The notes under the pieces were generated by a model. The model ran no database searches. It was not told the DNA's origin and saw nothing but the letters and a program-made list of their open reading frames with translations. This document shows, piece after piece, positions 25,217 to 34,383 of a DNA stretch of 64,000 bases. This DNA comes from Qipengyuania vesicularis (GTDB lineage Bacteria > Pseudomonadota > Alphaproteobacteria > Sphingomonadales > Sphingomonadaceae): positions 124,001 to 188,000 of the forward strand of contig NZ_JAIGNJ010000002.1 of the NCBI RefSeq assembly GCF_019711415.1. The letters are read 5' to 3'. How positions within the stretch are numbered: position 1 is the first letter of the stretch; the number at the start of each line of letters is the position of its first letter. Both the position numbers and the translations under genes were made by a program.

Positions 25217-25295
25217 AATGGCGCAATCCTCGCGTCATTTAAAGTGCGTCTTCGGAAAAAGCCTTATCTTATCAAATCTTAGCGGTAAGAGGAGC

Positions 25296-26399
25296 TTAGG
25301 CGGCCTGCCCGACGCGGTTCCTACCGCCCCGCTTCGCTTCATATAGCGCCGCATCAGCGCGCGCGAACAGGAGCAGGGCCGCATCGCCCTTACCCAACTG
25401 GGCGTGTCCAGCGCTGATCGTGATTGCAGGAACGGGCGCGCTATGGGTCCCGGCTTCTACCGCCCATCTCAGCCGCTCCGCCGCCAGGAGAGCCGCCTCT
25501 CCATCCGACCCGGGCATGATCCAGAGGAACTCCTCGCCACCGATCCGCGCGACAATGTCGAATTCACGCGCCTGGCGGCGGGCGATATCGCCAAGCATAC
25601 CGATGACCTTGTCCCCGATTAGGTGGCCATAACGATCGTTGATCTTCTTGAAATGATCGATGTCGAAGACGACAATCGATAGCGGAACAGAGGTCGATCG
25701 CGCCTCCACCACGGCGCGATCCAGCTGCGCCATGGCGAAACGTCGGTTCGCGAGGCCGGTAAGTGCGTCGGTGTTGGCCTCCTCTTGTGCTTTCTCCGCG
25801 CGCGCTAGAGCTTCGTCGCGATCCTTCTTGAGCTCGTAGTCGGTCGTGATGTCGCGTACGACCATGAACACCTGTTCGCGCATGCGCTCGGGAGAGAAGA
25901 CATTGCGCGCCCGGGCGCGCAGGATTCGGCTTTCGTCTCTCCGGCCCTGAACCTCGAACTCGATCGCGAAGGTGTCTGTATCGGCCGCGTGCTCTTCCAG
26001 CACCAATTCGATCTGCTTCAGACCATCGGGCATGATGCGGCGGAGAATATCGTCGCGAGGAGGAGTGCCTCCCGGCAGGCCTGCCAAATGGCACATCTCC
26101 TCCGACCATAGATGGCGACGCGGCTCGATCTCGATGCACCATCGCCCGTATCCGGCGAGCCCTTCTGCCTTCTGCAGCAGATCCACGTTTCGGGCGAGCT
26201 TTTCGGCATCCCTGCGTAGGCGACTGTTGATCCGACGATGCCGGAAGCACTGGGCGGCCAAGAGGGCGAAAGACAGGATGAGCAGGAGGATGCCTGCCTT
26301 GGGATCGGGGCTCATTATTGCCAATGCGGCCAGCATACCAGCGATCGGCCACACAAGTAGCACGAGCGAGTTCTTCGATGGTAAACTGGCTTGGCGCAA
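25296..26399 (-). CDS. Membrane-bound PAS-GGDEF diguanylate cyclase
   Basis: 367 aa: two N-terminal membrane helices (about residues 10-30 and 36-52), a coiled linker, a PAS-like domain around residues 75-185 (LAGYGRWCIEIEPRRHLWSEEM, FMVVRDITTDYELKK), then a GGDEF domain from residue 205 with the active-site GGEEF at 287-291. REFD at 278-281 is the RxxD inhibitory site at the correct distance of five residues. So it probably makes c-di-GMP and is product-inhibited. No EAL domain. It is separated from DAHP synthase by a strong hairpin. Confidence 0.92.
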   Translation of the reverse strand: MRQASLPSKNSLVLLVWPIAGMLAALAIMSPDPKAGILLLILSFALLAAQCFRHRRINSRLRRDAEKLARNVDLLQKAEGLAGYGRWCIEIEPRRHLWSEEMCHLAGLPGGTPPRDDILRRIMPDGLKQIELVLEEHAADTDTFAIEFEVQGRRDESRILRARARNVFSPERMREQVFMVVRDITTDYELKKDRDEALARAEKAQEEANTDALTGLANRRFAMAQLDRAVVEARSTSVPLSIVVFDIDHFKKINDRYGHLIGDKVIGMLGDIARRQAREFDIVARIGGEEFLWIMPGSDGEAALLAAERLRWAVEAGTHSAPVPAITISAGHAQLGKGDAALLLFARADAALYEAKRGGRNRVGQAA

Positions 26400-26444
26400 G
26401 CGGTCCTCCTGCTCGCAGAAGGACCTATCCCGGAAAGACGTAGT

Positions 26445-26466
26445 CGAGGGTCGATAGCGACCCTCG
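26445..26466. terminator. Perfect hairpin between DAHP synthase and diguanylate cyclase
   Basis: CGAGGGTCG-ATAG-CGACCCTCG: a perfect 9-bp stem with a 4-base loop, 9 bases beyond the stop of the leftward DAHP synthase gene. No T-run follows on the minus strand, so it is probably a Rho-assisted terminator or an mRNA 3'-end stabiliser. It lies just upstream of the cyclase start at 26399 and may reduce read-through. Confidence 0.5.
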
Positions 26467-26475
26467 CAGATTTAC

Positions 26476-27849
26476 CTAGGCGGCATTGGCTTGCGTTTGC
26501 GAATGCTCGGCGTTGAGCGTCTCAGCAATCAGGAAAGCCAGTTCGAGCGACTGTGCGGCATTGAGTCGCGGATCGCAGTGCGTGTGATAGCGGTCTTTCA
26601 GCGCCTCATCGGTGATTGCCACAGCGCCACCGACACATTCTGTCACGTCCTGACCGGTCATTTCGACATGGATACCGCCCGGGTGCGTGCCTTCCGCGCG
26701 GTGCACGGCGAAAAAGCCCTTCACCTCGGTCAGGATACGGTCGAAAGGCCGCGTCTTGTAGCCGCTGTCCGACTTGACGACATTGCCATGCATCGGGTCG
26801 CAGCTCCAAACGACTGGATGCCCTTCGGCCTTCACCGCGCGAACGAGGCGCGGCAGCCCCTCTTCCACCTTGTCGTGACCGAAACGGCTGATCAGGGTGA
26901 TGCGCCCCGGCTCGCGCGCAGGATTGAGCGTATCGAGCAGCCGGAGCATGGCGTCCGTCTCAAGGCTCGGCCCGCACTTCATGCCCAGCGGATTGCCGAT
27001 GCCGCGTGCAAATTCGACATGAGCACTACCTTCGAAGCGGGTGCGATCACCGATCCACACCATGTGTGCACTGGTATCGTACCATTCGCCGGTCAGGCTA
27101 TCGCGCCGCGTCAGGGCCTGTTCGTAGGGCAACAAAAGAGCTTCGTGGCTGGTGTAGAAGCTGGTGCCCTGCAGTTGTGGTAGCGTCTCCGGCGTAACAC
27201 CGCAGGCTTCCATGAAGTCGAGCGCTTCGCCGATCCGTTCGGCGACATCGGAGAACTTGTCGGCCCAGGGGCTGCGACCCATGAAATCGAGCGTCCATTG
27301 ATGGACCTGCCTTAGGTTCGCATAACCGCCGCCGGCAAATGCACGGAGCAGGTTGAGCGTTGCCGAAGCCTGGAAATAGGCGCGGACCATGCGCTGCGGA
27401 TCATTCGTGCGGGCGGTGGGATCGAACTCAATGCCGTTGACATTGTCGCCAAAGTAGCTCGGCAGGGTTACATCGCCCTGCGTTTCCGTATCCGAGCTGC
27501 GCGGTTTCGCGAACTGCCCCGCCATGCGCCCGACCTTCACTACCGGCTTTTTGCTGGCGAAAGTCATGACCACCGCCATCTGCAACAGCACGCGGAAGGT
27601 GTCGCGAATGTTGTTCGGGTGGAATTCGGCGAAGCTTTCCGCACAATCACCGCCCTGCAGCAGGAAGGCATTGCCCTCAGCCACTTCGGCGAGATCGGCC
27701 TTCAGTGCACGCGCCTCGCCCGCAAAAACGAGCGGCGGATGGCTGGCGAGCGCCTGCGTCGCCTCTTCCAGCGCAGATGCGCTTTCATAGCGCGGCAAGT
27801 GCTTCGCTTCGAAACCTTGCCAGCTATCGGGAGACCATTCGCGTGCCAT
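26476..27849 (-). CDS. Class II DAHP synthase (shikimate pathway entry)
   Basis: Condenses phosphoenolpyruvate and erythrose 4-phosphate to start aromatic amino acid synthesis. The plant/mycobacterial class II signatures are plain: [73 protein letters not shown] and [20 protein letters not shown]. 457 aa, no separate regulatory domain. Transcribed leftward after the M16 protease with a 109-base gap. Confidence 0.96.
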   Translation of the reverse strand: MAREWSPDSWQGFEAKHLPRYESASALEEATQALASHPPLVFAGEARALKADLAEVAEGNAFLLQGGDCAESFAEFHPNNIRDTFRVLLQMAVVMTFASKKPVVKVGRMAGQFAKPRSSDTETQGDVTLPSYFGDNVNGIEFDPTARTNDPQRMVRAYFQASATLNLLRAFAGGGYANLRQVHQWTLDFMGRSPWADKFSDVAERIGEALDFMEACGVTPETLPQLQGTSFYTSHEALLLPYEQALTRRDSLTGEWYDTSAHMVWIGDRTRFEGSAHVEFARGIGNPLGMKCGPSLETDAMLRLLDTLNPAREPGRITLISRFGHDKVEEGLPRLVRAVKAEGHPVVWSCDPMHGNVVKSDSGYKTRPFDRILTEVKGFFAVHRAEGTHPGGIHVEMTGQDVTECVGGAVAITDEALKDRYHTHCDPRLNAAQSLELAFLIAETLNAEHSQTQANAA

Positions 27850-27958
27850 TATTCATCCAGTTCAATGTTCATTTCGGCCCGAAAGCCAAGCCCAGCCACC
27901 TCTTTCGCGCAAGCAGCATAAACTTGGCCAGTGCAAAAGCCCGATTGCCGTGATCGGT

Positions 27959-30892
27959 CTAGCGTCCGGCCTGGCCCCTGTTCGCGCTCACTCTCGTTGC
28001 GAGTTCCTGGCCTTCGGGGATGACCGCCATACGCCAGCCGGGTTGGCCGCCGAAATACTCGCGCGCCAGTGACAACATCGTCTCCGGCGTGGTCTGCGAA
28101 TAGTCGAGCAGAAAGCCGCGCAGCGCCTGCATCCGGCGGGGATCGGTCGTCGAGCCCTCCAATTCGAGCAGGAAGAAGAAATTTCCGCTCGAAATGCGTT
28201 GGTAGTAGTTGCGCAGAGGTTCGGTGGCGCGCGCGAGCTCGTCTTCGCTCGGCGGCATTTCGGTAAGCTCGCGCGCGATCCGGTCGGCTTCGGCGAAGAA
28301 CACCGGTACGTCGGCGGGCTGCAGTTGGGCGAAGCCCATGACTGTTCCGCCGCTCTCGACGTCTGCTGGCCAGTCGAGCACGACCGAGGGAGAATAGCTG
28401 GCGCCTGCCCTCTCGCGCATGGCATCCATCAGGCGATTGCTGAAAACCTCGGTGAGGATGGCGAGCTGGCGGGATTTGCGAATCTCGCCCCGCCCACCGC
28501 CGACCGGCCATGCAATGACCGCAGCTGCCTGGTTCGCCTCGCCCTTGTGATACCGCACGACCGCGTCGCCGCCTTCCGAGATTTCGAGTTCCCGCGCGAG
28601 AACCTTTGACGGTATTGGCTTGCGGTCCGGCAGAGCACCAAATGTCCGCGAGAGGGCCTCGACCGCTTCCTCGCTGTCGAAATCGCCGAAAATGAGGACT
28701 TCGACAGGACCTTGCTCGAGGATCGGCTCCCAGACCTTGCGGAACCGTTTCATTGTCGCTCGTTCGAGGGTCCTGGGGTCCGCGGTCCGGAAGATCGGAT
28801 TGCGATTGTAGATGAAGTATTCGAGGTCGCGGTTCAGCACTCCTCCCGGGCTCGAAGCGTAGCTTTCATAGGCCAGCCTGCCTGCTGCCTTCGCGCGCTC
28901 GAAAGGGTTTGTATCCCAGCGCGGCATTCCGAGCTTCGCAGCGAAGAGATAGAGCTGGTCGGCCAGATCCTGGCGCCGCGTCTGGGCGCCGAACAGGAAC
29001 GTTCCCTCCTCGATCGTAAACTCAAAGCCCATCTTGCGGCCGGTGGAGATCCGGTCGAGCTCTTCCTGCCCCAATTCGCCGAGACCAAGCTGGACGAGCG
29101 TTGTCTCACCAAGCTGGATGTAGGGTGCGTCCTTGGCCTCGAATGCGCGAAGACCTGCACCGAACCGTACCCGAACTGCAACGCGACCCGGCTCGTTGCC
29201 GTTCGAGAGCAGGATGGCCTTTACGCCATTGGCGAACTCGACGCGCTCTACCTGACCTATGCCGTGCGGAACGCGAGCGATCACTTCACCCGGCTCGCCG
29301 ATGGGAGGCAGATCCTCAAAGCGGATGGTCTGCGCGGCGATCCTTGCACCGGAGGCGGCGTCAACCGGCTCAAGCAAGGCCGTGCGAATGCCGGCATCGC
29401 TCGTCTCACGGGGATCGGGGGTGATATATGTGGCGCGGATCACCGAACCCTCGAAGAGCCCGCGCGTAGCTTCGAGCACGTCCTGCGCCGAAGTCTTCTC
29501 CTTCATCGAGTTGAAGACCATCAGGAAGGTTTCAGGTGCAGCAATAGCTTCGCGGATATCGACCGCGCCGACCAGATCGTCGGCAATCGTCGATCCTGCC
29601 AGGACCGAGCGTTGCTCGACGTAATTGGCGAAACCGACCTCCATCTCGGCCAGTTCGCGGTCCATCTCCTCCTGCGTCGGGGGATGCGCAAGGGCATCTG
29701 CAATGACACCGCGCACGTCCGCGAGAGCGGTCTCCCAATCCTCACTGAGGGGACCGAATTGCACGATCGTGGCATGGGTGGAGCGGCTGATCTTGGACTC
29801 GCTTGCCTGTGCGTAAAGGTAGCTGCCCCCAGCCCGCGCACGGGCCTCAAGCCGCCGATTGATCAATGCCAGAGCCAGCTGGTCGCGCAGTCGGCCCTCA
29901 TTATAGACGATGGTGTCGTCGACCTGCCGCCAAGGGCGGAAGTAGCCATAGCTGAAAGCGCGCGGAAGTGTCGGCTCGACGATGACAGCAACTTCGCCAA
30001 CCGGGTTGGAAGGGTCCGCATCCGCCGGAGCGACGGGATCGCCGAAATCGGGCGCGAGCGCCGGTGTTCCGGCGACATTCCAGTCTTGGAAATACTTCTC
30101 GATCAGTGCGGCAAAAAGCATGGGATCGAGGTCGCCGACAACCGATATCACGGTGTTTTCCGGACGATACCAGCGATCGTAGAAGGCGCTGACCGATGCG
30201 CCGTCCGCCGATTGCAAGCTGTCTTCCGTTCCAATCGTGAGACGCTCGGCAAGTCGCTGGCCTGCAAACAGCGTCCGAAGGGTGGTTTCGCTGACGCGTT
30301 CGCCGACCCCACCACGCTCCCTCTTCTCGGCCAGGACGATCGGAACTTCGGCACGCACGTTTTCGTCGGAAAGGACAGGCTCGCGGATCATACCCGAAAT
30401 CAGCCGAATGCTTTCCTCCAGCTTCGCCGGGTCGACGTCGGGTAGATCGAGCTTGTAGACCGTATGCGTCGGACTGGTCTCGGCATTGGTATCGCTGCCG
30501 AACGTCGCGCCGAGGCGTTGCCATGTCGGGATAGCCTCAGCCGGGCCGAGATACTTGCTCTCGCGGAACAGCAAGTGTTCAAGCAAGTGCGCGTAGCCTA
30601 GCTCATTGTCTTCTTCGTAGAGCGAGCCGGCATCGATGCGGACACGGATCGAAACCTGACCCGGAGGCACGCCGTTGTACCGCACGCCATAGCGGATGCC
30701 ATTGTCGAGTTTGCCGAACAGCCACTCCTCGTCGCGTGGAACGTCGCTGTTCTCATAGATCCAGGGGACCTCGCCCTCGGCCTGGAGCGATTCAGGCCGC
30801 GGAGCATCCTGCGCGACAGCCGGTAGGGGAACGAGCAGGAAAGCCGGAAGGAAAAATGCGAGACGCCGCGTGGCGCGCAGAAAATCGGTCAT
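27959..30892 (-). CDS. Periplasmic M16 zinc metalloprotease
   Basis: 977-aa exported insulinase-like peptidase. Signal peptide to LPAVAQ; the zinc motif HLLEH is at residues 102-106 with the third ligand presumably in the ETSPTHTVYKLDLPD/EEVPIVLAEKRE region. The length corresponds to the two-domain pair of M16 halves in one chain; the second half carries no HxxEH, as is usual. The open frame extends to 30982 but the ATG at 30892 begins the signal peptide. It diverges from nfuA. Confidence 0.9.
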   Translation of the reverse strand: MTDFLRATRRLAFFLPAFLLVPLPAVAQDAPRPESLQAEGEVPWIYENSDVPRDEEWLFGKLDNGIRYGVRYNGVPPGQVSIRVRIDAGSLYEEDNELGYAHLLEHLLFRESKYLGPAEAIPTWQRLGATFGSDTNAETSPTHTVYKLDLPDVDPAKLEESIRLISGMIREPVLSDENVRAEVPIVLAEKRERGGVGERVSETTLRTLFAGQRLAERLTIGTEDSLQSADGASVSAFYDRWYRPENTVISVVGDLDPMLFAALIEKYFQDWNVAGTPALAPDFGDPVAPADADPSNPVGEVAVIVEPTLPRAFSYGYFRPWRQVDDTIVYNEGRLRDQLALALINRRLEARARAGGSYLYAQASESKISRSTHATIVQFGPLSEDWETALADVRGVIADALAHPPTQEEMDRELAEMEVGFANYVEQRSVLAGSTIADDLVGAVDIREAIAAPETFLMVFNSMKEKTSAQDVLEATRGLFEGSVIRATYITPDPRETSDAGIRTALLEPVDAASGARIAAQTIRFEDLPPIGEPGEVIARVPHGIGQVERVEFANGVKAILLSNGNEPGRVAVRVRFGAGLRAFEAKDAPYIQLGETTLVQLGLGELGQEELDRISTGRKMGFEFTIEEGTFLFGAQTRRQDLADQLYLFAAKLGMPRWDTNPFERAKAAGRLAYESYASSPGGVLNRDLEYFIYNRNPIFRTADPRTLERATMKRFRKVWEPILEQGPVEVLIFGDFDSEEAVEALSRTFGALPDRKPIPSKVLARELEISEGGDAVVRYHKGEANQAAAVIAWPVGGGRGEIRKSRQLAILTEVFSNRLMDAMRERAGASYSPSVVLDWPADVESGGTVMGFAQLQPADVPVFFAEADRIARELTEMPPSEDELARATEPLRNYYQRISSGNFFFLLELEGSTTDPRRMQALRGFLLDYSQTTPETMLSLAREYFGGQPGWRMAVIPEGQELATRVSANRGQAGR

Positions 30893-31006
30893 GGGCAAGG
30901 ATATAGAAAGACACCGCGTGAAGCGCCAGTGAATGAAAGGAGATGCATTGCGGCGCGTTCGACAATTGCCTTGTCGGCTCACCCACCCGACCCTACATCG
31001 CTACCC

Positions 31007-31588
31007 ATGTTCATCGAAACCGAAACCACGCCCAATCCGTCCAGCCTGAAATTCCTCCCCGGTCGTCCGGTGATGGGACAGGGAACGCGCGAATTCGCGT
31101 CTCCCGAAGCTGCGGAAGCCAGCCCGCTGGCTCAGGCGATCTTCGACACCGGTGAAGTGGTGAACGTGTTCTTCGGGGGCGACTTCATTACGGTAACCTC
31201 CGCACCTGGCGTCAGCTGGAGCGATCTGAAACCGCAGGTCCTTTCGATCCTGCTCGACCACTTCGTTTCCGAAGCCCCGCTCTTCACGCCCGGGACCGCT
31301 GGCGGCATCTCGGTCCCCGGCGAAGATGACGAATTGCTGGTGGAAGAAAACGAGGCCGACGCCGATATCGTCGCCCAGATCAACGAACTGCTCGAAACGC
31401 GCGTCCGCCCCGCCGTTGCCGGGGATGGTGGAGACATCCAGTATCGCGGCTTCAAGGACGGGATCGTCTACCTCCAGATGCAAGGCGCCTGCTCTGGCTG
31501 TCCGTCATCGACCGCGACATTGAAGCACGGCATCGAAGGCCTGCTGAAACATTACGTGCCGGAAGTCGTTGAAGTCCGCGCCGCCTGA
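31007..31588 (+). CDS. NifU/NfuA-type iron-sulfur cluster carrier
   Basis: 193 aa with an N-terminal Nfu_N domain (MFIETETTPNPSSLKFLPGRPV) and a C-terminal NifU domain holding the cluster-binding C162-x2-C165 in QGACSGCPSSTATLKHGIEGLL. It carries and delivers Fe-S clusters to apoproteins. The ATG at 31007 begins the conserved domain; no good Shine-Dalgarno is seen. First gene of the rightward housekeeping run nfu-nitroreductase-tsaB-rimI. Confidence 0.93.
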   Translation: MFIETETTPNPSSLKFLPGRPVMGQGTREFASPEAAEASPLAQAIFDTGEVVNVFFGGDFITVTSAPGVSWSDLKPQVLSILLDHFVSEAPLFTPGTAGGISVPGEDDELLVEENEADADIVAQINELLETRVRPAVAGDGGDIQYRGFKDGIVYLQMQGACSGCPSSTATLKHGIEGLLKHYVPEVVEVRAA

Positions 31589-31614
31589 TTTTTCACCAGC
31601 TTCCCGGGAAGACC

Positions 31615-32223
31615 ATGACCAAGCAATTTCACGACACGCACCTGTCGGCAGACGCCCTCGACCAGATTTTCCGCGAGGCGCGCAGCTACAATGGCTGGCT
31701 CGACAAGCCGGTGAGCGATGAACAGATCCAGGCGATCTATGAGCTGATGAAGATGGGGCCAACATCGGCCAATATGCAGCCCGCGCGGATCGTCTGGGTG
31801 AAATCCGACGACGCGAAGGCCAAGCTTCTCGAGTGTGTATCCGAAGGTAATCACGATAAGGTGAAAGCCGCCCCGGTAACTGCAGTGATCGGCTACGATA
31901 TCGATTTCCACGAAGAGTTGCCCTGGCTCTTCCCGCATACCGACGCGAAGAGCTGGTTCGAAGGCGACGAGGAAGGGCGCAAGGAAGGCGCATTCCGCAA
32001 CTCGTCCCTGCAAGGCGCCTATCTGATGATTGCCGCCAGGTCGCTCGGTCTCGATTGCGGCCCCATGTCGGGATTCGACCCGGAGAAGGTCGAGAAGGCG
32101 TTCTTCAGCGACGCTCCACGGCACCGGGTGAATTTTATCTGCTCGATCGGATATGGCGACAAGGAATCCATCTTCGGCCGCAGCCCGCGCCCCGATTTCG
32201 ACAAGTTCAATTCGATCGCCTGA
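31615..32223 (+). CDS. RutE/HadB-subfamily nitroreductase (putative malonic semialdehyde reductase)
   Basis: 202-aa flavoprotein of the nitroreductase fold. ARSYNGWLDKPVSDEQI, MGPTSANMQPARIVWV and LGLDCGPMSGFDPEKVEKAFF match the RutE-type subfamily, annotated as malonic semialdehyde reductase from pyrimidine catabolism. No other rut genes are present, and this subfamily is common beside nfuA/tsaB in sphingomonads, so the substrate is uncertain. 26 bases after the Nfu gene. Confidence 0.85.
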   Translation: MTKQFHDTHLSADALDQIFREARSYNGWLDKPVSDEQIQAIYELMKMGPTSANMQPARIVWVKSDDAKAKLLECVSEGNHDKVKAAPVTAVIGYDIDFHEELPWLFPHTDAKSWFEGDEEGRKEGAFRNSSLQGAYLMIAARSLGLDCGPMSGFDPEKVEKAFFSDAPRHRVNFICSIGYGDKESIFGRSPRPDFDKFNSIA

Positions 32224-32259
32224 CTTGAAGCGGCAAGCGGAGTAAGGCAGGGCGCAGCC

Positions 32260-32871
32260 ATGCGCTTGCTCGCCATCGAAACCTCCGGAGAAGCATGCTC
32301 CGTCGCCCTGTTCGAGGACGGCGAATTGCTCGATGCGCGCCACGAAACCATCGGTCGCGGCCATGCAGAACGGCTTGTGCCGATGATCGGCGAACTGCCC
32401 GGTCGCGGGCGGGCGGACGAAATCCGCGTCTCGCTTGGTCCCGGCAGCTTTACCGGAGTTCGCATCGGCCTTGCGGCAGCGCGCGCATTGGGCCTGGCCT
32501 GGGGCGCGAAGGTGCGAGGATATCCGACGCTTGCACTTATCGCCGCGATGGCGCGCGAGGGGCGCGCGATGGATGTCGGCGTCTGCATGAATGGCGGCCA
32601 CGGCGAGTGGTTCGTCCAAGGCTTCGAAGCCGACGGCCATCCGGCCACCAAGCTCGTCTCGCTGCCGCCACAAGACGCGGTCACCAACCTACAGGCCCGT
32701 TCGATTGCCGGTAATCGCGCTGCACAGTTCGTCGAGCTCGCACCCAACCCGCTCAATGCCATCGAACTCCTTGCGGATGCACGCCATGTCCTGGCCGTAC
32801 CCGAGGGACTAATCACTGACGTCCTTTCCCCCATCTACGGGCGCGCCCCGGACGCGAAACTGCCCGCATGA
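32260..32871 (+). CDS. tsaB: tRNA threonylcarbamoyladenosine biosynthesis protein TsaB
   Basis: 203-aa ASKHA-fold partner of TsaD in forming t6A37 on tRNAs that read ANN codons. Visible are MRLLAIETSGEACSVALFEDG, HAERLVPMIGEL, and VSLGPGSFTGVRIGLAAARALGLAWG, the TsaB hallmark. Stop overlaps the start of rimI by four bases, a classic arrangement. Confidence 0.94.
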   Translation: MRLLAIETSGEACSVALFEDGELLDARHETIGRGHAERLVPMIGELPGRGRADEIRVSLGPGSFTGVRIGLAAARALGLAWGAKVRGYPTLALIAAMAREGRAMDVGVCMNGGHGEWFVQGFEADGHPATKLVSLPPQDAVTNLQARSIAGNRAAQFVELAPNPLNAIELLADARHVLAVPEGLITDVLSPIYGRAPDAKLPA

Positions 32872-33323
32872 TCGACGATATCGACCAGCTGATGGCCGTG
32901 ATGGAAGCCAGCTTCGATCCGCATTATCGCGAGGCATGGACAAGGCGGCAGGTCGAGGAATCGCTCACCCTGCCCTCGACATACATGTTGCTGGTCAACG
33001 CGGCGGGCGAGCCGATGGGTGACGGAGAAATCGCGGCGGGCTTCGTGCTCGCCCGTCAGGCTGCCGACGAAGTGGAGCTGCTGCTGATTGCTGTTCTGCC
33101 CCAACATCGCGGCAAGAGAATTGGCCGGCGCCTGCTCGCGCAATTCATCGAGAGCGCCCGCGCACGATCCGCTGCGAAAGTCTTTCTGGAGATGCGGTCC
33201 AATAATCCCGCAGAGAGGCTCTATCGCGCAGCAGGATTCGAACAGATCGGGCAACGTAAGGACTACTACCGCACACTGACCGGGGCCACGATCGATGCCC
33301 TCACCTTTGCCCGCGAGGTCTGA
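32868..33323 (+). CDS. rimI: Ribosomal-protein-alanine N-acetyltransferase (GNAT)
   Basis: 151-aa GNAT acetyltransferase. The acetyl-CoA motif is VLPQHRGKRIGRRLLAQFIE, with the C-terminal NNPAERLYRAAGFEQIGQRKDYY typical of RimI. Coupled to tsaB by ATGA. In this context it probably acetylates an N-terminal alanine such as that of S18; the family is broad, so the target is inferred. Confidence 0.9.
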   Translation: MIDDIDQLMAVMEASFDPHYREAWTRRQVEESLTLPSTYMLLVNAAGEPMGDGEIAAGFVLARQAADEVELLLIAVLPQHRGKRIGRRLLAQFIESARARSAAKVFLEMRSNNPAERLYRAAGFEQIGQRKDYYRTLTGATIDALTFAREV

Positions 33324-33344
33324 GACCGCTCCAATTGCCATCGA

Positions 33345-33385
33345 AAGTTGTAGCAGAGCGACAAAATGGCGGAAATTTACAACTT
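33345..33385 (+). promoter_or_regulatory. Inverted repeat upstream of mucR
   Basis: AAGTTGTA (33345-33352) and its exact complement TACAACTT (33378-33385) lie 25 bases apart in the 119-base leader of the mucR-type gene. MucR regulators often repress their own gene; two half-sites at this spacing (about three helical turns, centre to centre) would suit a looped or doubly bound operator. A 5-bp hairpin CCACC/GGTGG further on touches the Shine-Dalgarno. Confidence 0.4.
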
Positions 33386-33442
33386 GGAGTAGACAGCCAC
33401 TGCCTACAGGAATACCCCACCCAAAAAGGTGGAGACTATTCA

Positions 33443-33883
33443 ATGGATGAATTCGAAGTCGATATGACCGAGACACTGATTACGCTGACCTCGGATATCG
33501 TGGCTGCACATGTTTCCAATAACAGCGTATCGGTTGACGAAGTCCCGACGCTCATTTCCAATGTTTATTCGGCACTTTCCGGCCTTGGCGGGGGAAGCGC
33601 AGCAGAAGAGGAGCGGCCCGATCCGGCCGTATCCGTCCGCGCATCGGTGAAGAAGGATCACATCATCTGCCTCGACTGCGGCAAGAAGATGAAGATGCTC
33701 AAGCGTCACCTCAACACCGAGCATGACATGACCCCGGACGATTATCGCCAACGCTGGGACCTGCCGTCGGATTATCCGATGGTCGCCCCCGAATACGCCG
33801 ATACCCGCCGCGACCTGGCCAAGAAGATCGGCCTCGGACGGAAACCAGGGCAGAAGCGTGGCCGCAAGAAGAAAGCCTCGTAA
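33443..33883 (+). CDS. MucR-family transcriptional regulator
   Basis: 146-aa alphaproteobacterial Ros/MucR regulator. N-terminal oligomerisation region (TETLITLTSDIVAAHVSNNSV), then a zinc finger starting CLDCGKKMKMLKRHLNTEH (C-x2-C, H-x4-H) with the following TPDDYRQRWDLPSDYPMVAPEYA. Ends in a basic tail RKPGQKRGRKKKAS. The ATG at 33443 follows GGAG and starts the conserved MDEFEVDM; the longer frame is not needed. MucR proteins silence or regulate envelope, motility and cell-cycle genes. Confidence 0.94.
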   Translation: MDEFEVDMTETLITLTSDIVAAHVSNNSVSVDEVPTLISNVYSALSGLGGGSAAEEERPDPAVSVRASVKKDHIICLDCGKKMKMLKRHLNTEHDMTPDDYRQRWDLPSDYPMVAPEYADTRRDLAKKIGLGRKPGQKRGRKKKAS

Positions 33884-33909
33884 AAAGCCTGCGGGTTCAA
33901 CTTGAGATA

Positions 33910-33941
33910 GACGCCCCGGCCCGATAAGGGTTCGGGGCGTC
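33910..33941 (+). terminator. Terminator hairpin between mucR and fur
   Basis: GACGCCCCG and CGGGGCGTC pair perfectly over 9 bp, with an inner GCCC/GGGT extension around GATAA. It begins 26 bases after the mucR stop and is followed by ATTCATTT, a broken T-run. It would separate mucR from fur, whose start lies 19 bases further on. Confidence 0.58.
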
Positions 33942-33960
33942 ATTCATTTGGGAAGCCGAA

Positions 33961-34383
33961 TTGCACCAGCGTATCGACCTCGAACAACTCTGCGCAGACA
34001 AGGGCCTCAGGATTACCGAGCAGCGCCGTGTGATCGCGAAGGTCCTTTCGGACAGCGACGATCACCCGGACGTGGAAATGCTCCACGAGCGGGCAAACAA
34101 GATCGATCCGGGCATTTCGATCGCCACCGTCTATCGCACCGTCCGCCTGTTCGAAGAGGCCGGTATACTCGACCGGCACGATTTCGGCGATGGCCGAGCA
34201 CGCTACGAAGCCGCGCCAGAAGCGCATCACGATCACCTAATTGATGTCGAAACGGGCAAGGTGGTCGAATTTGTCGATCCCGAACTCGAAGCGTTGCAGA
34301 AGCAAATCGCCGAGAAGCTGGGCTACCGCCTTGTCGACCACCGCATGGAACTTTATGGCGTCCGGCTCGACCGCGAAAACTGA
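33961..34383 (+). CDS. fur: Fur-family metal-responsive regulator
   Basis: 140 aa. Winged helix at residues 10-80 (GLRITEQRRVIAKVL, SIATVYRTVRLFEEAGIL) and dimer/metal domain with HHDHLIDVETGKVVEFVDPELEALQ. The C-x2-C structural zinc site of E. coli Fur is replaced by IDVETGK, as in alphaproteobacterial Fur/Mur, so iron or manganese could be the ligand. Start is TTG at 33961. Overlaps plsC by 29 bases. Confidence 0.9.
   Translation: MHQRIDLEQLCADKGLRITEQRRVIAKVLSDSDDHPDVEMLHERANKIDPGISIATVYRTVRLFEEAGILDRHDFGDGRARYEAAPEAHHDHLIDVETGKVVEFVDPELEALQKQIAEKLGYRLVDHRMELYGVRLDREN

Noticed and set aside
28712-30445. A 577-codon open frame opposite the M16 protease
   Set aside because: Antisense shadow created by high GC third positions; no start context or recognisable domain.
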